From Patescibacteria group bacterium (lineage in GTDB: Bacteria > Patescibacteriota > Minisyncoccia > Moranbacterales > SCTJ01): DNA of 39,393 nucleotides. The notes under the pieces were generated by a model, which saw nothing but the letters and a program-made list of their open reading frames with translations, was not told the DNA's origin and did not search any database. The stretch spans positions 1 through 39,393 of the forward strand of contig SCTJ01000084.1 in the NCBI GenBank assembly GCA_004297805.1. Direction: 5' to 3'. The translations under genes and the position numbers were made by a program. Shown here piece after piece: positions 27,599 through 35,115 of the stretch. The first letter of the stretch is position 1. Each line of letters starts with the position of its first letter.

Positions 27599-28144
27599 AT
27601 GAAGCTAATCGTCGGACTCGGAAATCCAGGTCAGGAATATGACCATACGCGCCACAACCTCGGCTTTGTTTTTGTTGACAAACTGCGCGATGAGTTGAGT
27701 TTTCCCGAATTCAAACTCGAGAAAAAATTTGCGGCTGAAATCTCGGAAGGCGCTGCCCATGAAAAAAAATTGCTGCTAGTGAAGCCCCAGACTTTCATGA
27801 ATCTGTCAGGCGAAGCCATCCAAAAAATTATGGCGTTCTACAAACTTTCTCCGGCTGATCTTTTGATCATTCATGATGACATTGACATTCCGGTCGGAAA
27901 ATATAAAATTGCCACCGATTCTTCTTCGGCGGGTCACAACGGCGTACAAAATATTATTGATCAACTTGGCACCCAAACTTTCCAGCGCCTCCGCATCGGC
28001 ATTGGTGAAACTAAGGAAGACGATGTGCCAGTGTGTCGTCTTGGTGTGCACGACTTCGTGCTGGGGAGAATAACTCCCGACGAGCAAACAAGGATAACTG
28101 CGATTGAGAAAGCAATCCTCGAAGCCATCGAGCAACTTATTTAG
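27599..28144 (+). CDS. pth: Peptidyl-tRNA hydrolase
   Basis: A 181-residue enzyme that frees tRNA from drop-off peptidyl-tRNA. Start ATG at 27599 (MKLIVGLGNPG); a start seven codons upstream that overlaps the LCP stop is possible. Catalytic residues are His19 (TRHNLGF) and Asp93 (IIHDDIDIPVG), with substrate-binding Asn9 (GLGNPG), Asn68 (KPQTFMNLSG) and the Asn of GHNGVQNII. Normal length. Its 3' end is followed by two terminator hairpins. Confidence 0.97.
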   Translation: MKLIVGLGNPGQEYDHTRHNLGFVFVDKLRDELSFPEFKLEKKFAAEISEGAAHEKKLLLVKPQTFMNLSGEAIQKIMAFYKLSPADLLIIHDDIDIPVGKYKIATDSSSAGHNGVQNIIDQLGTQTFQRLRIGIGETKEDDVPVCRLGVHDFVLGRITPDEQTRITAIEKAILEAIEQLI

Positions 28145-28176
28145 AAAAAATATATCTTCCAGAAAATACTCGAAAG

Positions 28177-28211
28177 ACAACTATTGCGCTTCTGCGCGGT
28201 GGTTGTTTTTT
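28177..28211 (+). terminator. Intrinsic terminator of pth
   Basis: A 13-bp stem (ACAACTATTGCGC with GCGCGGTGGTTGT, including G-U pairs) with a TTCT tetraloop, running into TTTTTT. It starts 33 bp after the pth stop. Confidence 0.85.
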
Positions 28212-28221
28212 GAAACAATTT

Positions 28222-28262
28222 TAAAGGGGGCACAGGAAATCAGTCTTCCCGCGCCCCCTTTA
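28222..28262. terminator. Second, bidirectional terminator between pth and the TPM gene
   Basis: TAAAGGGGGC (28222-28231) pairs with GCCCCCTTTA (28253-28262). Both strands have T-rich tails. It would stop the convergent TPM transcript 19 bp after its stop codon. Confidence 0.75.
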
Positions 28263-28280
28263 GTTTTGCCTGTTCAGGCT

Positions 28281-30380
28281 TCAGTCGCCGGCGCCTCCTC
28301 CACCGGATCGTCCGCCACCATACTTGAATCCACCAGGAGAATTGTTGTGACTACTGCTGGACCTACGAGTCGCTTCGGCCGCCCGCTCAGCCGCTTCTCG
28401 CAGCAGTCGCAGGCGATCCGCTTCGGCCTGTCTGGCTTCTGCCTCCCTTCTCTCTTTGGCCGCCTTAATCTCGCGCTCAGCCATCTTGATCACCTTGTTG
28501 AGCAGCGTTTCAGCGTTGGTCAGTAGTTCAACAGCTGTGATCCAGTCCACCAGCTCGCCCTGCGAGAGCCGCTTGGCCTCGACGATCATGCCGGCAGCCG
28601 CACTCAGGTCAATGGCGTGACTGCTGCTGACATCCGGGGCAGAAGCGATAGCCTCAGCGTTCCCCAGTACGCTTTGGACTCTCGCGAGCACGCCGGGGAA
28701 ATTCGTCTTGGCGTCGGCGATCTTGCGCCGGACCTCATCGATCCGAGCAAAGAACTGGCGAACCTCGCCCAGTTGCCGTCCGACCTCCTCCACTTCTTTC
28801 CTGGCCGCCTCGAACTTCTGGGCTTCCATCGCGTTGGCCTGTTCGGCCCCAACCAACTCAGTCTCGATTTGCTCCAACAGTTCGCCGGTCATCAGCTTGA
28901 AGGTCTGATCGAGCATGCCCCAGACCGATCGCGGAGTCTCCTGCTCGATCTGCTCGAGAATCCGCCTGACCGTCAGTTGATCCTCGATCACGCTCTGAAG
29001 CGTGGTCCGATGCCGCTGAATAACCGCGTCAGTCTCTTTCCGAAAATCCGGAAGAGCTTTGAGTTGCGCGACCACACTGGCCGACGACTCGGCCAATTTG
29101 ATGGCCTCCTCGATGACCGGCCGCGGATCTTCATTGGCCTGGAGCAGACCATCGAACTTCTTGAAGGTCGCCGGCAGTTCAGCCACCTCCGCCTCCCGAA
29201 GCGCTTCCGAACGATAGCCTTCCGAGCGGAGCGCGTTCGTCACCTGGATCCACTCGGCAAATGCTTGCCGGGCTGCGGCCACCTTGTCCGCCGCCAGCTT
29301 CTTCAGCCGCTCGATTTCCCGTGGCCAGCTCTCGATGTTTTGTTGGATTCGTTGGGCCCACTGGATCGCAGATCGCACCCGCGCCATCTGCTTGAGGTTA
29401 GCGTCGAGGGTCTTGGCATTTCTCCAGTCGGAATCGAAGACGGTCAGAAATTCCGCTTCGGCTTCCTTGACTGCCTTCTCCAAATCGGCAGCCGTCTTTT
29501 CCGCGCCGGCCCTGACCCAGGACGGATAGTCTTTATACTGCGCGAAATTGACCTGGTAGCCCCGGAGGTGGTCCAGTGACTCCTTAAACTCCGTAATGAG
29601 GACGTTCAGCTCTCGCCTTTTCTCCTCTCGCTCCTTTCGTTCACGCCATTTCTTGCGAAGAAACCACACGAACCCGTGGAGGATCAAGTACAGCACCACG
29701 CCAACCAGGACACTCTTGATCAGAAACCAAATGGTTTCGGCTTGCTCTTTCTCGCGCTGCCGTTGAAGCTGATGCTCTGCGATTTCCGCCTGAAGCCGCT
29801 TCGCCTCTGCCTCCCTTTCTTCCGGAGAGAGCTGAACGACGGGCTTAGGAGCGACCTCGACCGCTTGCGCCGGCACGATCGTCGCAAGCACGTCATCAAC
29901 CACACCCTCGACGCTCTCGGCGATTTTCCCCTGATCGAATGGCACACGGTTGCGCCTCAGGATCTCGCCGACCTTGGAATCCGGCAAAACTCCTTCCAGT
30001 CCGTATCCGACTTCCACCCAGCGCAGCCCCTTTCCGCCGCTTTTTCCCGGAACATCGGTGGCAATGAGAATCAGGATGCCGTTGTCTCTGCCGGCTTTTC
30101 CAATCCCCCATTTATGAAACAGTTCCTCGGCGTACGCGCTGATCTCCTCTCCTTGGAGCTTGAGAACAACCGCCACGACCACCTCGTTCGAAGTCTTGGC
30201 CTCGTGGTCGTCGAGCTTCTGTTCCAGACGATCTCGAGCCTCACCGCTGAACACGCCGGCGAAGTCGTTGACCATACGCCAGCCAGACGCGTCCGTTTGC
30301 GGATCGGGATACGTTACTGCAAAACTGGGCACAGCTCCAAGCTGCACCAACACCAACAGTAGCGGCAACAGCTTTCTCAT
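28281..30380 (-). CDS. TPM-domain (TLP18.3/Psb32/MOLO-1) membrane protein with long coiled coil and Gly-rich tail
   Basis: A 699-residue protein. Residues 1-21 form a signal peptide (LLPLLLVLVQLGAVPSFA). Residues about 35-170 are a TPM domain (VNDFAGVFSGEARDRLEQKL, NEVVVAVV, GRDNGILILIATD, VEVGYGLEG). A helix at 217-241 crosses the membrane, so the TPM domain is outside and the remaining 450 residues are inside. Those are mostly charged coiled coil ending in a Gly-rich tail (GGGRSGGGGAGD), like YgcG proteins. AGGAG precedes the ATG. A perfect TTGACA-N17-TATAAT promoter serves the gene. G+C is high (33 of 60 in 28861-28920), unlike most neighbours. Function unknown. Confidence 0.85.
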   Translation of the reverse strand: MRKLLPLLLVLVQLGAVPSFAVTYPDPQTDASGWRMVNDFAGVFSGEARDRLEQKLDDHEAKTSNEVVVAVVLKLQGEEISAYAEELFHKWGIGKAGRDNGILILIATDVPGKSGGKGLRWVEVGYGLEGVLPDSKVGEILRRNRVPFDQGKIAESVEGVVDDVLATIVPAQAVEVAPKPVVQLSPEEREAEAKRLQAEIAEHQLQRQREKEQAETIWFLIKSVLVGVVLYLILHGFVWFLRKKWRERKEREEKRRELNVLITEFKESLDHLRGYQVNFAQYKDYPSWVRAGAEKTAADLEKAVKEAEAEFLTVFDSDWRNAKTLDANLKQMARVRSAIQWAQRIQQNIESWPREIERLKKLAADKVAAARQAFAEWIQVTNALRSEGYRSEALREAEVAELPATFKKFDGLLQANEDPRPVIEEAIKLAESSASVVAQLKALPDFRKETDAVIQRHRTTLQSVIEDQLTVRRILEQIEQETPRSVWGMLDQTFKLMTGELLEQIETELVGAEQANAMEAQKFEAARKEVEEVGRQLGEVRQFFARIDEVRRKIADAKTNFPGVLARVQSVLGNAEAIASAPDVSSSHAIDLSAAAGMIVEAKRLSQGELVDWITAVELLTNAETLLNKVIKMAEREIKAAKERREAEARQAEADRLRLLREAAERAAEATRRSSSSHNNSPGGFKYGGGRSGGGGAGD

Positions 30381-30471
30381 CCTCTTCTCCTCTCGTGGTT
30401 GACCTGCGATTTCTGATGACTCGCTTCAGCCATCGCTGACTGAAACCCATTATTTCTCAAATTTCAAATAG

Positions 30472-30495
30472 CCCGCCAGCCCGAAAGCTGACGGG
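30472..30495 (-). other. 5'-terminal stem-loop of the TPM mRNA
   Basis: Minus strand CCCGTCAGC pairs with GCTGGCGGG (one G-U). The transcript predicted from the promoter at 30498 would begin about at this hairpin, a position that commonly protects mRNA from 5' decay. Confidence 0.5.
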
Positions 30496-30497
30496 TA

Positions 30498-30526
30498 ATT
30501 ATACTAAAGAAAACGCGCTCTGTCAA
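30498..30526 (-). promoter_or_regulatory. Consensus promoter of the TPM gene
   Basis: TTGACA (30526-30521), exactly 17 bp, TATAAT (30503-30498): both boxes match consensus fully. It lies downstream of the terminator at 30541-30579, so the TPM gene is independent of the upstream unit. Confidence 0.88.
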
Positions 30527-30540
30527 TGTGCCTCAAAAAC

Positions 30541-30579
30541 AAAAAAACCGCCCTCAGCCGGCTGGCGAATGGCGGTTTT
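30541..30579 (-). terminator. Intrinsic terminator of the candidate ncRNA
   Basis: Minus strand AAAACCGCC and GGCGGTTTT pair over an 18-base loop region (itself GC-rich), followed by seven T, a G and five more T. A strong signal in this orientation. Confidence 0.88.
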
Positions 30580-30722
30580 CATTGACTTCCACAGTCCCAT
30601 CCGCAGTGGCATCCTTTCCTAAAAATTTAGGATTAAATGCGCTTAATCTACTTGCGAAACCTAAGGAGGATGGTTCGCGTTCGACTGCGAACAGGACTGC
30701 GAAAACCAATTTTCAATGCAAC
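30544..30722 (-). ncRNA. Candidate structured non-coding RNA, about 180 nt
   Basis: A near-consensus promoter (30728-30756) and a strong terminator (30541-30579) delimit a transcript with no convincing reading frame. Internal pairings include GGTTTTC (30707-30701) with GAAAACC (30580-30574), CAGTCC with GGACTG, a GTTCG-CAGT-CGAAC hairpin, CATCCT with AGGATG, a GATTAA-GCGCAT-TTAATC hairpin and CCTAAA-TT-TTTAGG. Size, strong promoter and end-to-end pairing are what a 6S-like RNA would show, but no conserved motif of 6S, SRP, tmRNA or RNase P RNA is recognised. The outer stem overlaps the 5' arm of the terminator, so an attenuator-like switch is an alternative. Confidence 0.6.
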
Positions 30723-30727
30723 GGTCT

Positions 30728-30756
30728 ATTGTAGCACCAATCTACTGGTTTGTCAA
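30728..30756 (-). promoter_or_regulatory. Promoter of the candidate ncRNA
   Basis: TTGACA (30756-30751), 17-bp spacer, TACAAT (30733-30728) with extended -10 TGC. The spacer holds an ACCA...TGGT inverted repeat. Confidence 0.83.
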
Positions 30757-30820
30757 CCATAAAAGGCCGACTATGGCTTCGGAAAGCCCAATCTAATAAA
30801 GGAGTTCGCGCGTCTAGCGC

Positions 30821-32605
30821 TTATTTTTTACGCTGTGCCCGTACTCGATCAATTTCGGTCAAATATTGCTTGCGCAACCGAACGCTTTTGGGTGTCACTT
30901 CCAAATATTCGTCTTCAGCCATAATTTCCAAGCCACGCTCCAAAGTGATGAGAAGTGGTGGGATAAGCTGCAAGGCATCATCAGTTCCGGAAGAACGCAT
31001 GTTGGTCAATTGCTTACCCTTGGTTGGATTCACGGTCATGTCGTCCCCCTTCGTCACATTGCCAATAACCATGCCATTGTAAACTTCCGTGGCTGGACCA
31101 ATATAGAGTACTCCGCGCTCTTGCAAATTGGCCAATGAAAATCCGAGCGTCTTGCCGTTTTCACCAGAAACCATTGAACCCACATCGCGCCGCTTGATCT
31201 CGCCCACATAGGGTTTGAAGCCGATGAAGCGACTGCACAGAATTCCCTCGCCCCGCGTATCAACCACAAATTGATTGCGGTAGCCCAAGAGTCCCCGCGT
31301 CGGAATTTCAAAAAGCATCCGGACTTGGCTGCCGTGGTTTTCCATGTGCGTCATAATCCCCTTCCGTTTGCCCATCTTCTCAATCACCGCGCCAGAAGAA
31401 ACGCTCGGCACATCAATCGTAGCTTCTTCGAACGGTTCCACTTTTTTCCCAGCTTCTTCTTTGATGATTACTTGCGGCTGTGAAACTTGCAGCTCAAATC
31501 CTTCCCGCCGCATATTTTCCAAGAGGATAGCGATGTGCATTTCTCCTCGGCCATAAACTTTGTAGTGATCCGTGGAAGAAAAATCAACCTTGAGTCCCAC
31601 GTTGACTTCCAGTTCTTTCTCCAGACGTTCACGAATCTGACGGTTAGTCACAAACTTGCCCTCTCGACCCGCAAACGGCGAGTCGTTCACAAAAAAGTCT
31701 AGCGAAATAGTCGGCTCATCCACCTTGATCGCCGGCAACGCCTCTTGATCCTCGGCAGCGCAGATTGTTTCACCGATATCGATATTTGGGAAACCAGCCA
31801 CAATCGCAATGTCGCCCGCCAATACTTCTGCTGTTTCTTTGCGTTGCAATCCTTGAAAAGTGAAGAGCTTGGTCACCTTGCCTTTGTCTGATGTGCCATC
31901 GGGCCGCTTGATCACCACGTTGTCTCCCATTCTCAGTGTGCCTTCATAAATCCGCACGATGGCCAAGCGACCCAGGAAATTGTCATAGGCCAAATTGAAA
32001 GGTTGGGCGCGTAGGGGCGCTTCAATGTTAGCCTTGGCCGGAAGCACTCGATGCAAAACCATTTCTAAAAGCGGCGTCATGTCCGTTGAATAATCATCCA
32101 AATGATTTTTGGCAATCCCATCCCGGCCAATGGCATAGATCACTGGGAACTCCAGTTGTTCATCGTTGGCCCCCAAATCCAGAAATAATTCAAAGACTTT
32201 TTCCTGAGCCATGTCTGGATCGGCCGCCGGCTTATCAATCTTATTCAAAACTACGATCGGCTTGAGACCCAGTTCCAAAGATTTTTTGAGCACAAAACGA
32301 GTCTGGGGCATCGGCCCTTCCTGGGCGTCCACCACCAAGATAACGCTATCAATCGAGCGCAGCACCCGCTCCACTTCACTCCCAAAATCCGCATGGCCCG
32401 GCGTGTCCACGATGTTAATTTTCGTGTCTTTATAGGGCAGCGAGGCATTTTTGGAATAAATAGTGATTCCTCGCTCCTTTTCCAAAGCGTTGGAATCCAT
32501 ACTCACCCCCTCTTCCACCATGCCCGATTGCTTCATCAAGCTGTCCGTAATGGCCGTTTTGCCATGGTCGACGTGAGCGATAATAGCGACGTTGCGAATT
32601 TCCAT
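30821..32605 (-). CDS. typA: Ribosome-associated GTPase BipA/TypA
   Basis: A 594-residue translational GTPase. The start at 32605 ([17 protein letters not shown]) is the family start; the frame is open 37 codons further but that stretch contains the promoter and a terminator. G1 is AHVDHGKT, G3 DTPGHADF, G4 NKID, with ERGITI in switch I. Domains II and III are followed by the BipA-specific C-terminal domain ([18 protein letters not shown]). TypA acts on 50S assembly and stress adaptation. It has its own promoter, 5' leader and no good Shine-Dalgarno site. Confidence 0.96.
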   Translation of the reverse strand: MEIRNVAIIAHVDHGKTAITDSLMKQSGMVEEGVSMDSNALEKERGITIYSKNASLPYKDTKINIVDTPGHADFGSEVERVLRSIDSVILVVDAQEGPMPQTRFVLKKSLELGLKPIVVLNKIDKPAADPDMAQEKVFELFLDLGANDEQLEFPVIYAIGRDGIAKNHLDDYSTDMTPLLEMVLHRVLPAKANIEAPLRAQPFNLAYDNFLGRLAIVRIYEGTLRMGDNVVIKRPDGTSDKGKVTKLFTFQGLQRKETAEVLAGDIAIVAGFPNIDIGETICAAEDQEALPAIKVDEPTISLDFFVNDSPFAGREGKFVTNRQIRERLEKELEVNVGLKVDFSSTDHYKVYGRGEMHIAILLENMRREGFELQVSQPQVIIKEEAGKKVEPFEEATIDVPSVSSGAVIEKMGKRKGIMTHMENHGSQVRMLFEIPTRGLLGYRNQFVVDTRGEGILCSRFIGFKPYVGEIKRRDVGSMVSGENGKTLGFSLANLQERGVLYIGPATEVYNGMVIGNVTKGDDMTVNPTKGKQLTNMRSSGTDDALQLIPPLLITLERGLEIMAEDEYLEVTPKSVRLRKQYLTEIDRVRAQRKK

Positions 32606-32625
32606 ACCGTTGCTAGCTAATTCAA

Positions 32626-32651
32626 ATAAAAAAACTGCCTGTCTCTGGCAG
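32626..32651 (-). terminator. Terminator hairpin inside the typA leader
   Basis: Minus strand CTGCC-AGAGACA-GGCAG followed by seven T, between the typA promoter (start near 32669) and the ATG at 32605. An upstream GGCA in the same leader could pair with TGCC as an antiterminator. It suggests attenuation of typA. Confidence 0.6.
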
Positions 32652-32675
32652 CCACCCCTAGTTGCCCTAATACAA

Positions 32676-32704
32676 TGTATAGCAGGAAACGCTGTTTTCG
32701 TCAA
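32676..32704 (-). promoter_or_regulatory. Promoter of typA
   Basis: TTGACG (32704-32699), 17-bp spacer, TATACA (32681-32676) with extended -10 TGC. Its -35 lies 29 bp from the -35 of the divergent hydrolase promoter. Confidence 0.7.
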
Positions 32705-32733
32705 TGTAGCTCGCATTAAATACTGTTATGAGG

Positions 32734-32762
32734 TTGACTAGACAGGATCACTGTGTTACAAA
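32734..32762 (+). promoter_or_regulatory. Promoter of the MBL-fold hydrolase gene
   Basis: TTGACT (32734-32739), 17-bp spacer, TACAAA (32757-32762) with TGT before it. The mRNA would carry a small CCGT-aag-ACGG hairpin before the AAGGAG at 32811-32816. Confidence 0.7.
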
Positions 32763-32823
32763 TTACGCGCTGGTCGTTAACAGAACGCACTGCTTCGCCC
32801 GTAAGACGGAAAGGAGAAAGACC

Positions 32824-32940
32824 GTGAAGGTCAAAGTCTACGGCAGCAGAGGGTCAGTACCCATCTCCAACCCCTAAAGCACTCGCTTCGGGGGCAACAC
32901 AACGTGCCTCCGGGTCATCTCGGACTGCATTCCGAAGAAC
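32824..32940 (+). pseudogene. Interrupted 5' end of the MBL-fold hydrolase gene (in-frame TAA)
   Basis: From a GTG at 32824, with AAGGAG 7 bases upstream, the frame encodes VKVKVYGSRGSVPISNP, then TAA (32875-32877), then STRFGGNTTCLRVISDC and on into the ORF at 32941, with no frame change. This is the normal N-terminus of the family (compare the recurrent GTRGSIP...RYGGNT pattern), so one sense codon has become a stop. A single substitution from GAA, AAA or CAA would do it. Confidence 0.8.
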
Positions 32941-33774
32941 ATGGCCGTGGTCTTGGATGCTGGAAGCGGATTCGTACCGCTCAGCTACGACCTCCTCCGC
33001 GAGGGCGGTATCGAGGAAGTGGTTGTCCTGTTCACCCACTACCACCACGACCACACCCAGGGCTTATTCCTGTCGCCGCTCATCTTCATGAAGAACATGG
33101 GGCTGCGACTGGTCGGTCCGCTGCAGAACGGGGTTGATCCCAAGCAGATGCTCGAGGATCTGATGCGACCGCCATACTTTCCGGTTCACCACCGGGAGGT
33201 TGACAGTCACATCGTCTGCAAGGGCCTTGAGTTCCCCAAGACCTGGCTGGGACTGTTCCACCCTCAGGGTGGCGGCAGGCTCATGGAGGTCGACGCGTAC
33301 GAAAAGCTCCTCCTCAAGGGCAGGTTCCTCCCGATCGGCAAGGGTCAGTATCCGGTCAGCGAGTGCCTCGTGGTCACGATGCGCATCGCCAACCACCCGG
33401 AACAGACGATCACCTACCGGTTTGAGGAACGACCCACGAAGAAGACGTTCGTACTCCTGACCGATCATGAGAACCAGTCTGGCCTCCCGCTCGACGTCCA
33501 GAAGCACCTCCAGAACGCCGATGTCATCTTCATGGACGCTCAGTACAATGACGCGACGTACCAGAAGCGGACTTCGGGCTTCGGACACGGAACTCCACGG
33601 TATTGCGTAAGAGTCGCCAAACAGGTCGGCGCCAAGAGACTGGGGCTCACGCACCACGACCCCAACGCCAAGGATACCGACGTGGACGCGATCCTCGCGG
33701 AAGCCAGAACGGAACCCGGCAGCGAAGACCTCGACGTCTTCCTGTGTGCCGATTACCAGGAGATCGACGTCTAA
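32941..33774 (+). CDS. Metallo-beta-lactamase-fold hydrolase, remaining open frame
   Basis: A 277-residue frame from an internal ATG. It retains LDAGSG, the metal motif THYHHDHTQG (HxHxDH), LLTDHENQSG, DAQYND, GFGHGT and LTHHDP, the metal-binding set of MBL-fold phosphodiesterase-like hydrolases. The first beta strands and the GGNTTC motif are cut off by the TAA at 32875, and the internal ATG has no ribosome site, so the product may not be made or may be inactive. G+C is high (36 of 60 in 33181-33240) against 26 of 60 in 36841-36900 of nrdD. Own promoter and terminator. Alternatives are a sequencing error or stop read-through. Confidence 0.75.
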   Translation: MAVVLDAGSGFVPLSYDLLREGGIEEVVVLFTHYHHDHTQGLFLSPLIFMKNMGLRLVGPLQNGVDPKQMLEDLMRPPYFPVHHREVDSHIVCKGLEFPKTWLGLFHPQGGGRLMEVDAYEKLLLKGRFLPIGKGQYPVSECLVVTMRIANHPEQTITYRFEERPTKKTFVLLTDHENQSGLPLDVQKHLQNADVIFMDAQYNDATYQKRTSGFGHGTPRYCVRVAKQVGAKRLGLTHHDPNAKDTDVDAILAEARTEPGSEDLDVFLCADYQEIDV

Positions 33775-33828
33775 CCTCAACCATACCTAGCGCAGGGCAA
33801 AGGACAGGTGTTCGACCAATGACCAGCA

Positions 33829-33866
33829 GGGCCCACCCGCACAACCGCGAGTGGGCCCAGTTACTT
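33829..33866 (+). terminator. Intrinsic terminator of the MBL-fold gene
   Basis: GGGCCCAC (33829-33836) pairs with GTGGGCCC (33851-33858), followed by AGTTACTTTT. It lies 55 bp after the stop. Confidence 0.8.
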
Positions 33867-33903
33867 TTATACAAGCAGGTTTGATACTGTAATTTGGGCG
33901 TTT

Positions 33904-34599
33904 TTATTCCCGAATGCCCATCAATCCAAAATACGGCTCGATCTTTTTCTTAATCGCCACTAGGTCTATTTTCTTACCCTTGGTTTTTTGCCTGAGTTTG
34001 GGATCCAAGATTCTCATCTCCCGATAAGCTTGCAGATAGTAACGCTTGGCTCCCTTGAGCCAGGCGGCAATTTTCTCAAAATCCTTGGCCGTGTGGAGAC
34101 CCGGCACGACGGTGGTGCGAAATTCATAGTCTACGCCGCTCCGTCGGATCAATTCCACGCTCAACCTGACTCGCGCTAGGTCAACCTTCGTCCCGGCTGT
34201 TTGGGAATATTTTCGCGGACTATTTTTGATATCCATCGCCACAAAATCAACCAGCTTTTGATCAAACACTTTTTTGAGCACGTCCGGTCGACTACCGTTG
34301 GAATCCAGTTTAACCAGAAATCCCAGTTTTTTAATCTTCTTAATGAAGTCTATGATGTCCGGCTGGATGGTCGGCTCGCCACCCGTAATGCAAACGCCCT
34401 CCAACTTACCAATTCTCTTCTTGAGATGAGCAAAAAATTCTTTTTCTTGCTGACCATAATCCAACGGCTGAAATTCGGTTACCAATTCCGGATTGTGACA
34501 AAAAGGACAACGAAAAGAACAGCCGACCGTAAACACGGTCGTTGCGATTTTTCCGGGATAGTCGATGAGGGTCAATTTTTGATAACCACCAATCAGCAT
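33904..34599 (-). CDS. nrdG: Anaerobic ribonucleotide reductase activating enzyme (radical SAM)
   Basis: A 231-residue radical SAM enzyme that installs the glycyl radical on NrdD. The cluster motif CSFRCPFC (CxxxCxxC) is at about residues 27-34, GGEP follows in VCITGGEPTIQPD, and KLDSNGSRPD and DFVAMDIKNSP match the activase family. Length and start (MLIGGYQKLTLIDYPGK) are typical of the longer archaeal-type NrdG/pyruvate-formate-lyase-activase-like group. It lies downstream of nrdD and the small glycyl-radical protein; a terminator at 34737-34763 separates it from them. Confidence 0.9.
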   Translation of the reverse strand: MLIGGYQKLTLIDYPGKIATTVFTVGCSFRCPFCHNPELVTEFQPLDYGQQEKEFFAHLKKRIGKLEGVCITGGEPTIQPDIIDFIKKIKKLGFLVKLDSNGSRPDVLKKVFDQKLVDFVAMDIKNSPRKYSQTAGTKVDLARVRLSVELIRRSGVDYEFRTTVVPGLHTAKDFEKIAAWLKGAKRYYLQAYREMRILDPKLRQKTKGKKIDLVAIKKKIEPYFGLMGIRE

Positions 34600-34736
34600 A
34601 AATTTCTAAACGCTAATATCGAACTTCTAACCAGTATTCAAAACTAAAATCTTCCAACTATACAGTCCTGATTTTTTTCGGTATTTTGAAAATTGTTTAG
34701 TGTCTAAATATTCGGCTTGTCATTTTCATAAGCTAA

Positions 34737-34763
34737 GGGCAATCAGCCGCCGGCCGATTGCCC
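34737..34763 (-). terminator. Hairpin terminator between the glycyl-radical module gene and nrdG
   Basis: GGGCAATC and GATTGCCC pair perfectly with a GC-rich inner stem (GCCG/CGGC). The T tract is poor, so it may only attenuate or protect the upstream mRNA. The rest of the 187-bp gap before nrdG shows no clear promoter. Confidence 0.6.
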
Positions 34764-34786
34764 CTCTATCTTCTGTGACTCGCTGA

Positions 34787-35050
34787 CTAACAGCTACAAG
34801 TCGGCTGTTCAACCACAAACTCCTTGCGATCCTGGTACTCAGCCGCTTTGCCTTTATTCCACTGTTGAATCGGGCGAATATAACCGACGACGCGGGAGTA
34901 AACTTCCGTCTTCTGGAAGTCATGCAGGGCCGGCTCCTTTTCGTAGCATGCCTTACATTTTATATAGATCTCCTCTCCGACTTTGTAGGGCATATACTCC
35001 TCATTATGCTTGAGGTCCCGCTTACAGTCGTGGCACACATAGTGTTCCAT
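34787..35050 (-). CDS. Stand-alone zinc-ribbon/glycyl-radical module, duplicate of the NrdD C-terminus
   Basis: An 87-residue protein (ATG at 35050). Residues 6-35 hold two CxxC pairs (CHDC at 6-9, CKAC at 32-35). Residues 48-79 repeat NrdD residues 692-723 with one change (Val to Ile), including RVVGYIRP, whose Gly56 corresponds to the NrdD radical Gly700. The end (QPTCSC) mimics the NrdD tail (NPACESC). The layout is like GrcA/YfiD, which restores oxygen-damaged pyruvate formate-lyase. A spare radical domain for NrdD is the best guess. Alternatives are a NrdG decoy or a regulatory zinc protein. It lies 65 bp after nrdD, with no strong ribosome site. Confidence 0.82.
   Translation of the reverse strand: MEHYVCHDCKRDLKHNEEYMPYKVGEEIYIKCKACYEKEPALHDFQKTEVYSRVVGYIRPIQQWNKGKAAEYQDRKEFVVEQPTCSC
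34815..34909. repeat. 95-bp duplicated segment, copy 1
   Basis: 92 of 95 bases are identical to 35147-35241, same orientation, 332 bp apart. The differences are transitions at 34846, 34870 and 34883. Confidence 0.9.
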
Positions 35051-35115
35051 ATGTTTTTGTTTGGTTAATAATTTATTTTTAATATCTAAACAAATTGTTT
35101 GTGAATCTGTGCTGT

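Noticed and set aside
28617-30362. Long plus-strand ORFs opposite the TPM gene
   Set aside because: They arise from high-G+C third positions of the real gene, and show no family motifs or ribosome sites.
30534-30623. Short peptide ORF in the candidate ncRNA (MPLRMGLWKSMK...)
   Set aside because: It would read through the terminator and its AGGA is too close to the ATG; no composition typical of a leader peptide.
32606-32675. TPP riboswitch in the typA leader
   Set aside because: ACTAGGGGTG followed by a stem looks like the first part of a THI element, but the second half with its conserved CTGA and GGGAA-type segments is missing before the start codon.
32875-32877. Reassignment of TAA as a sense codon
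   Set aside because: Other genes in the window end normally at TAA, and known CPR recoding concerns UGA.
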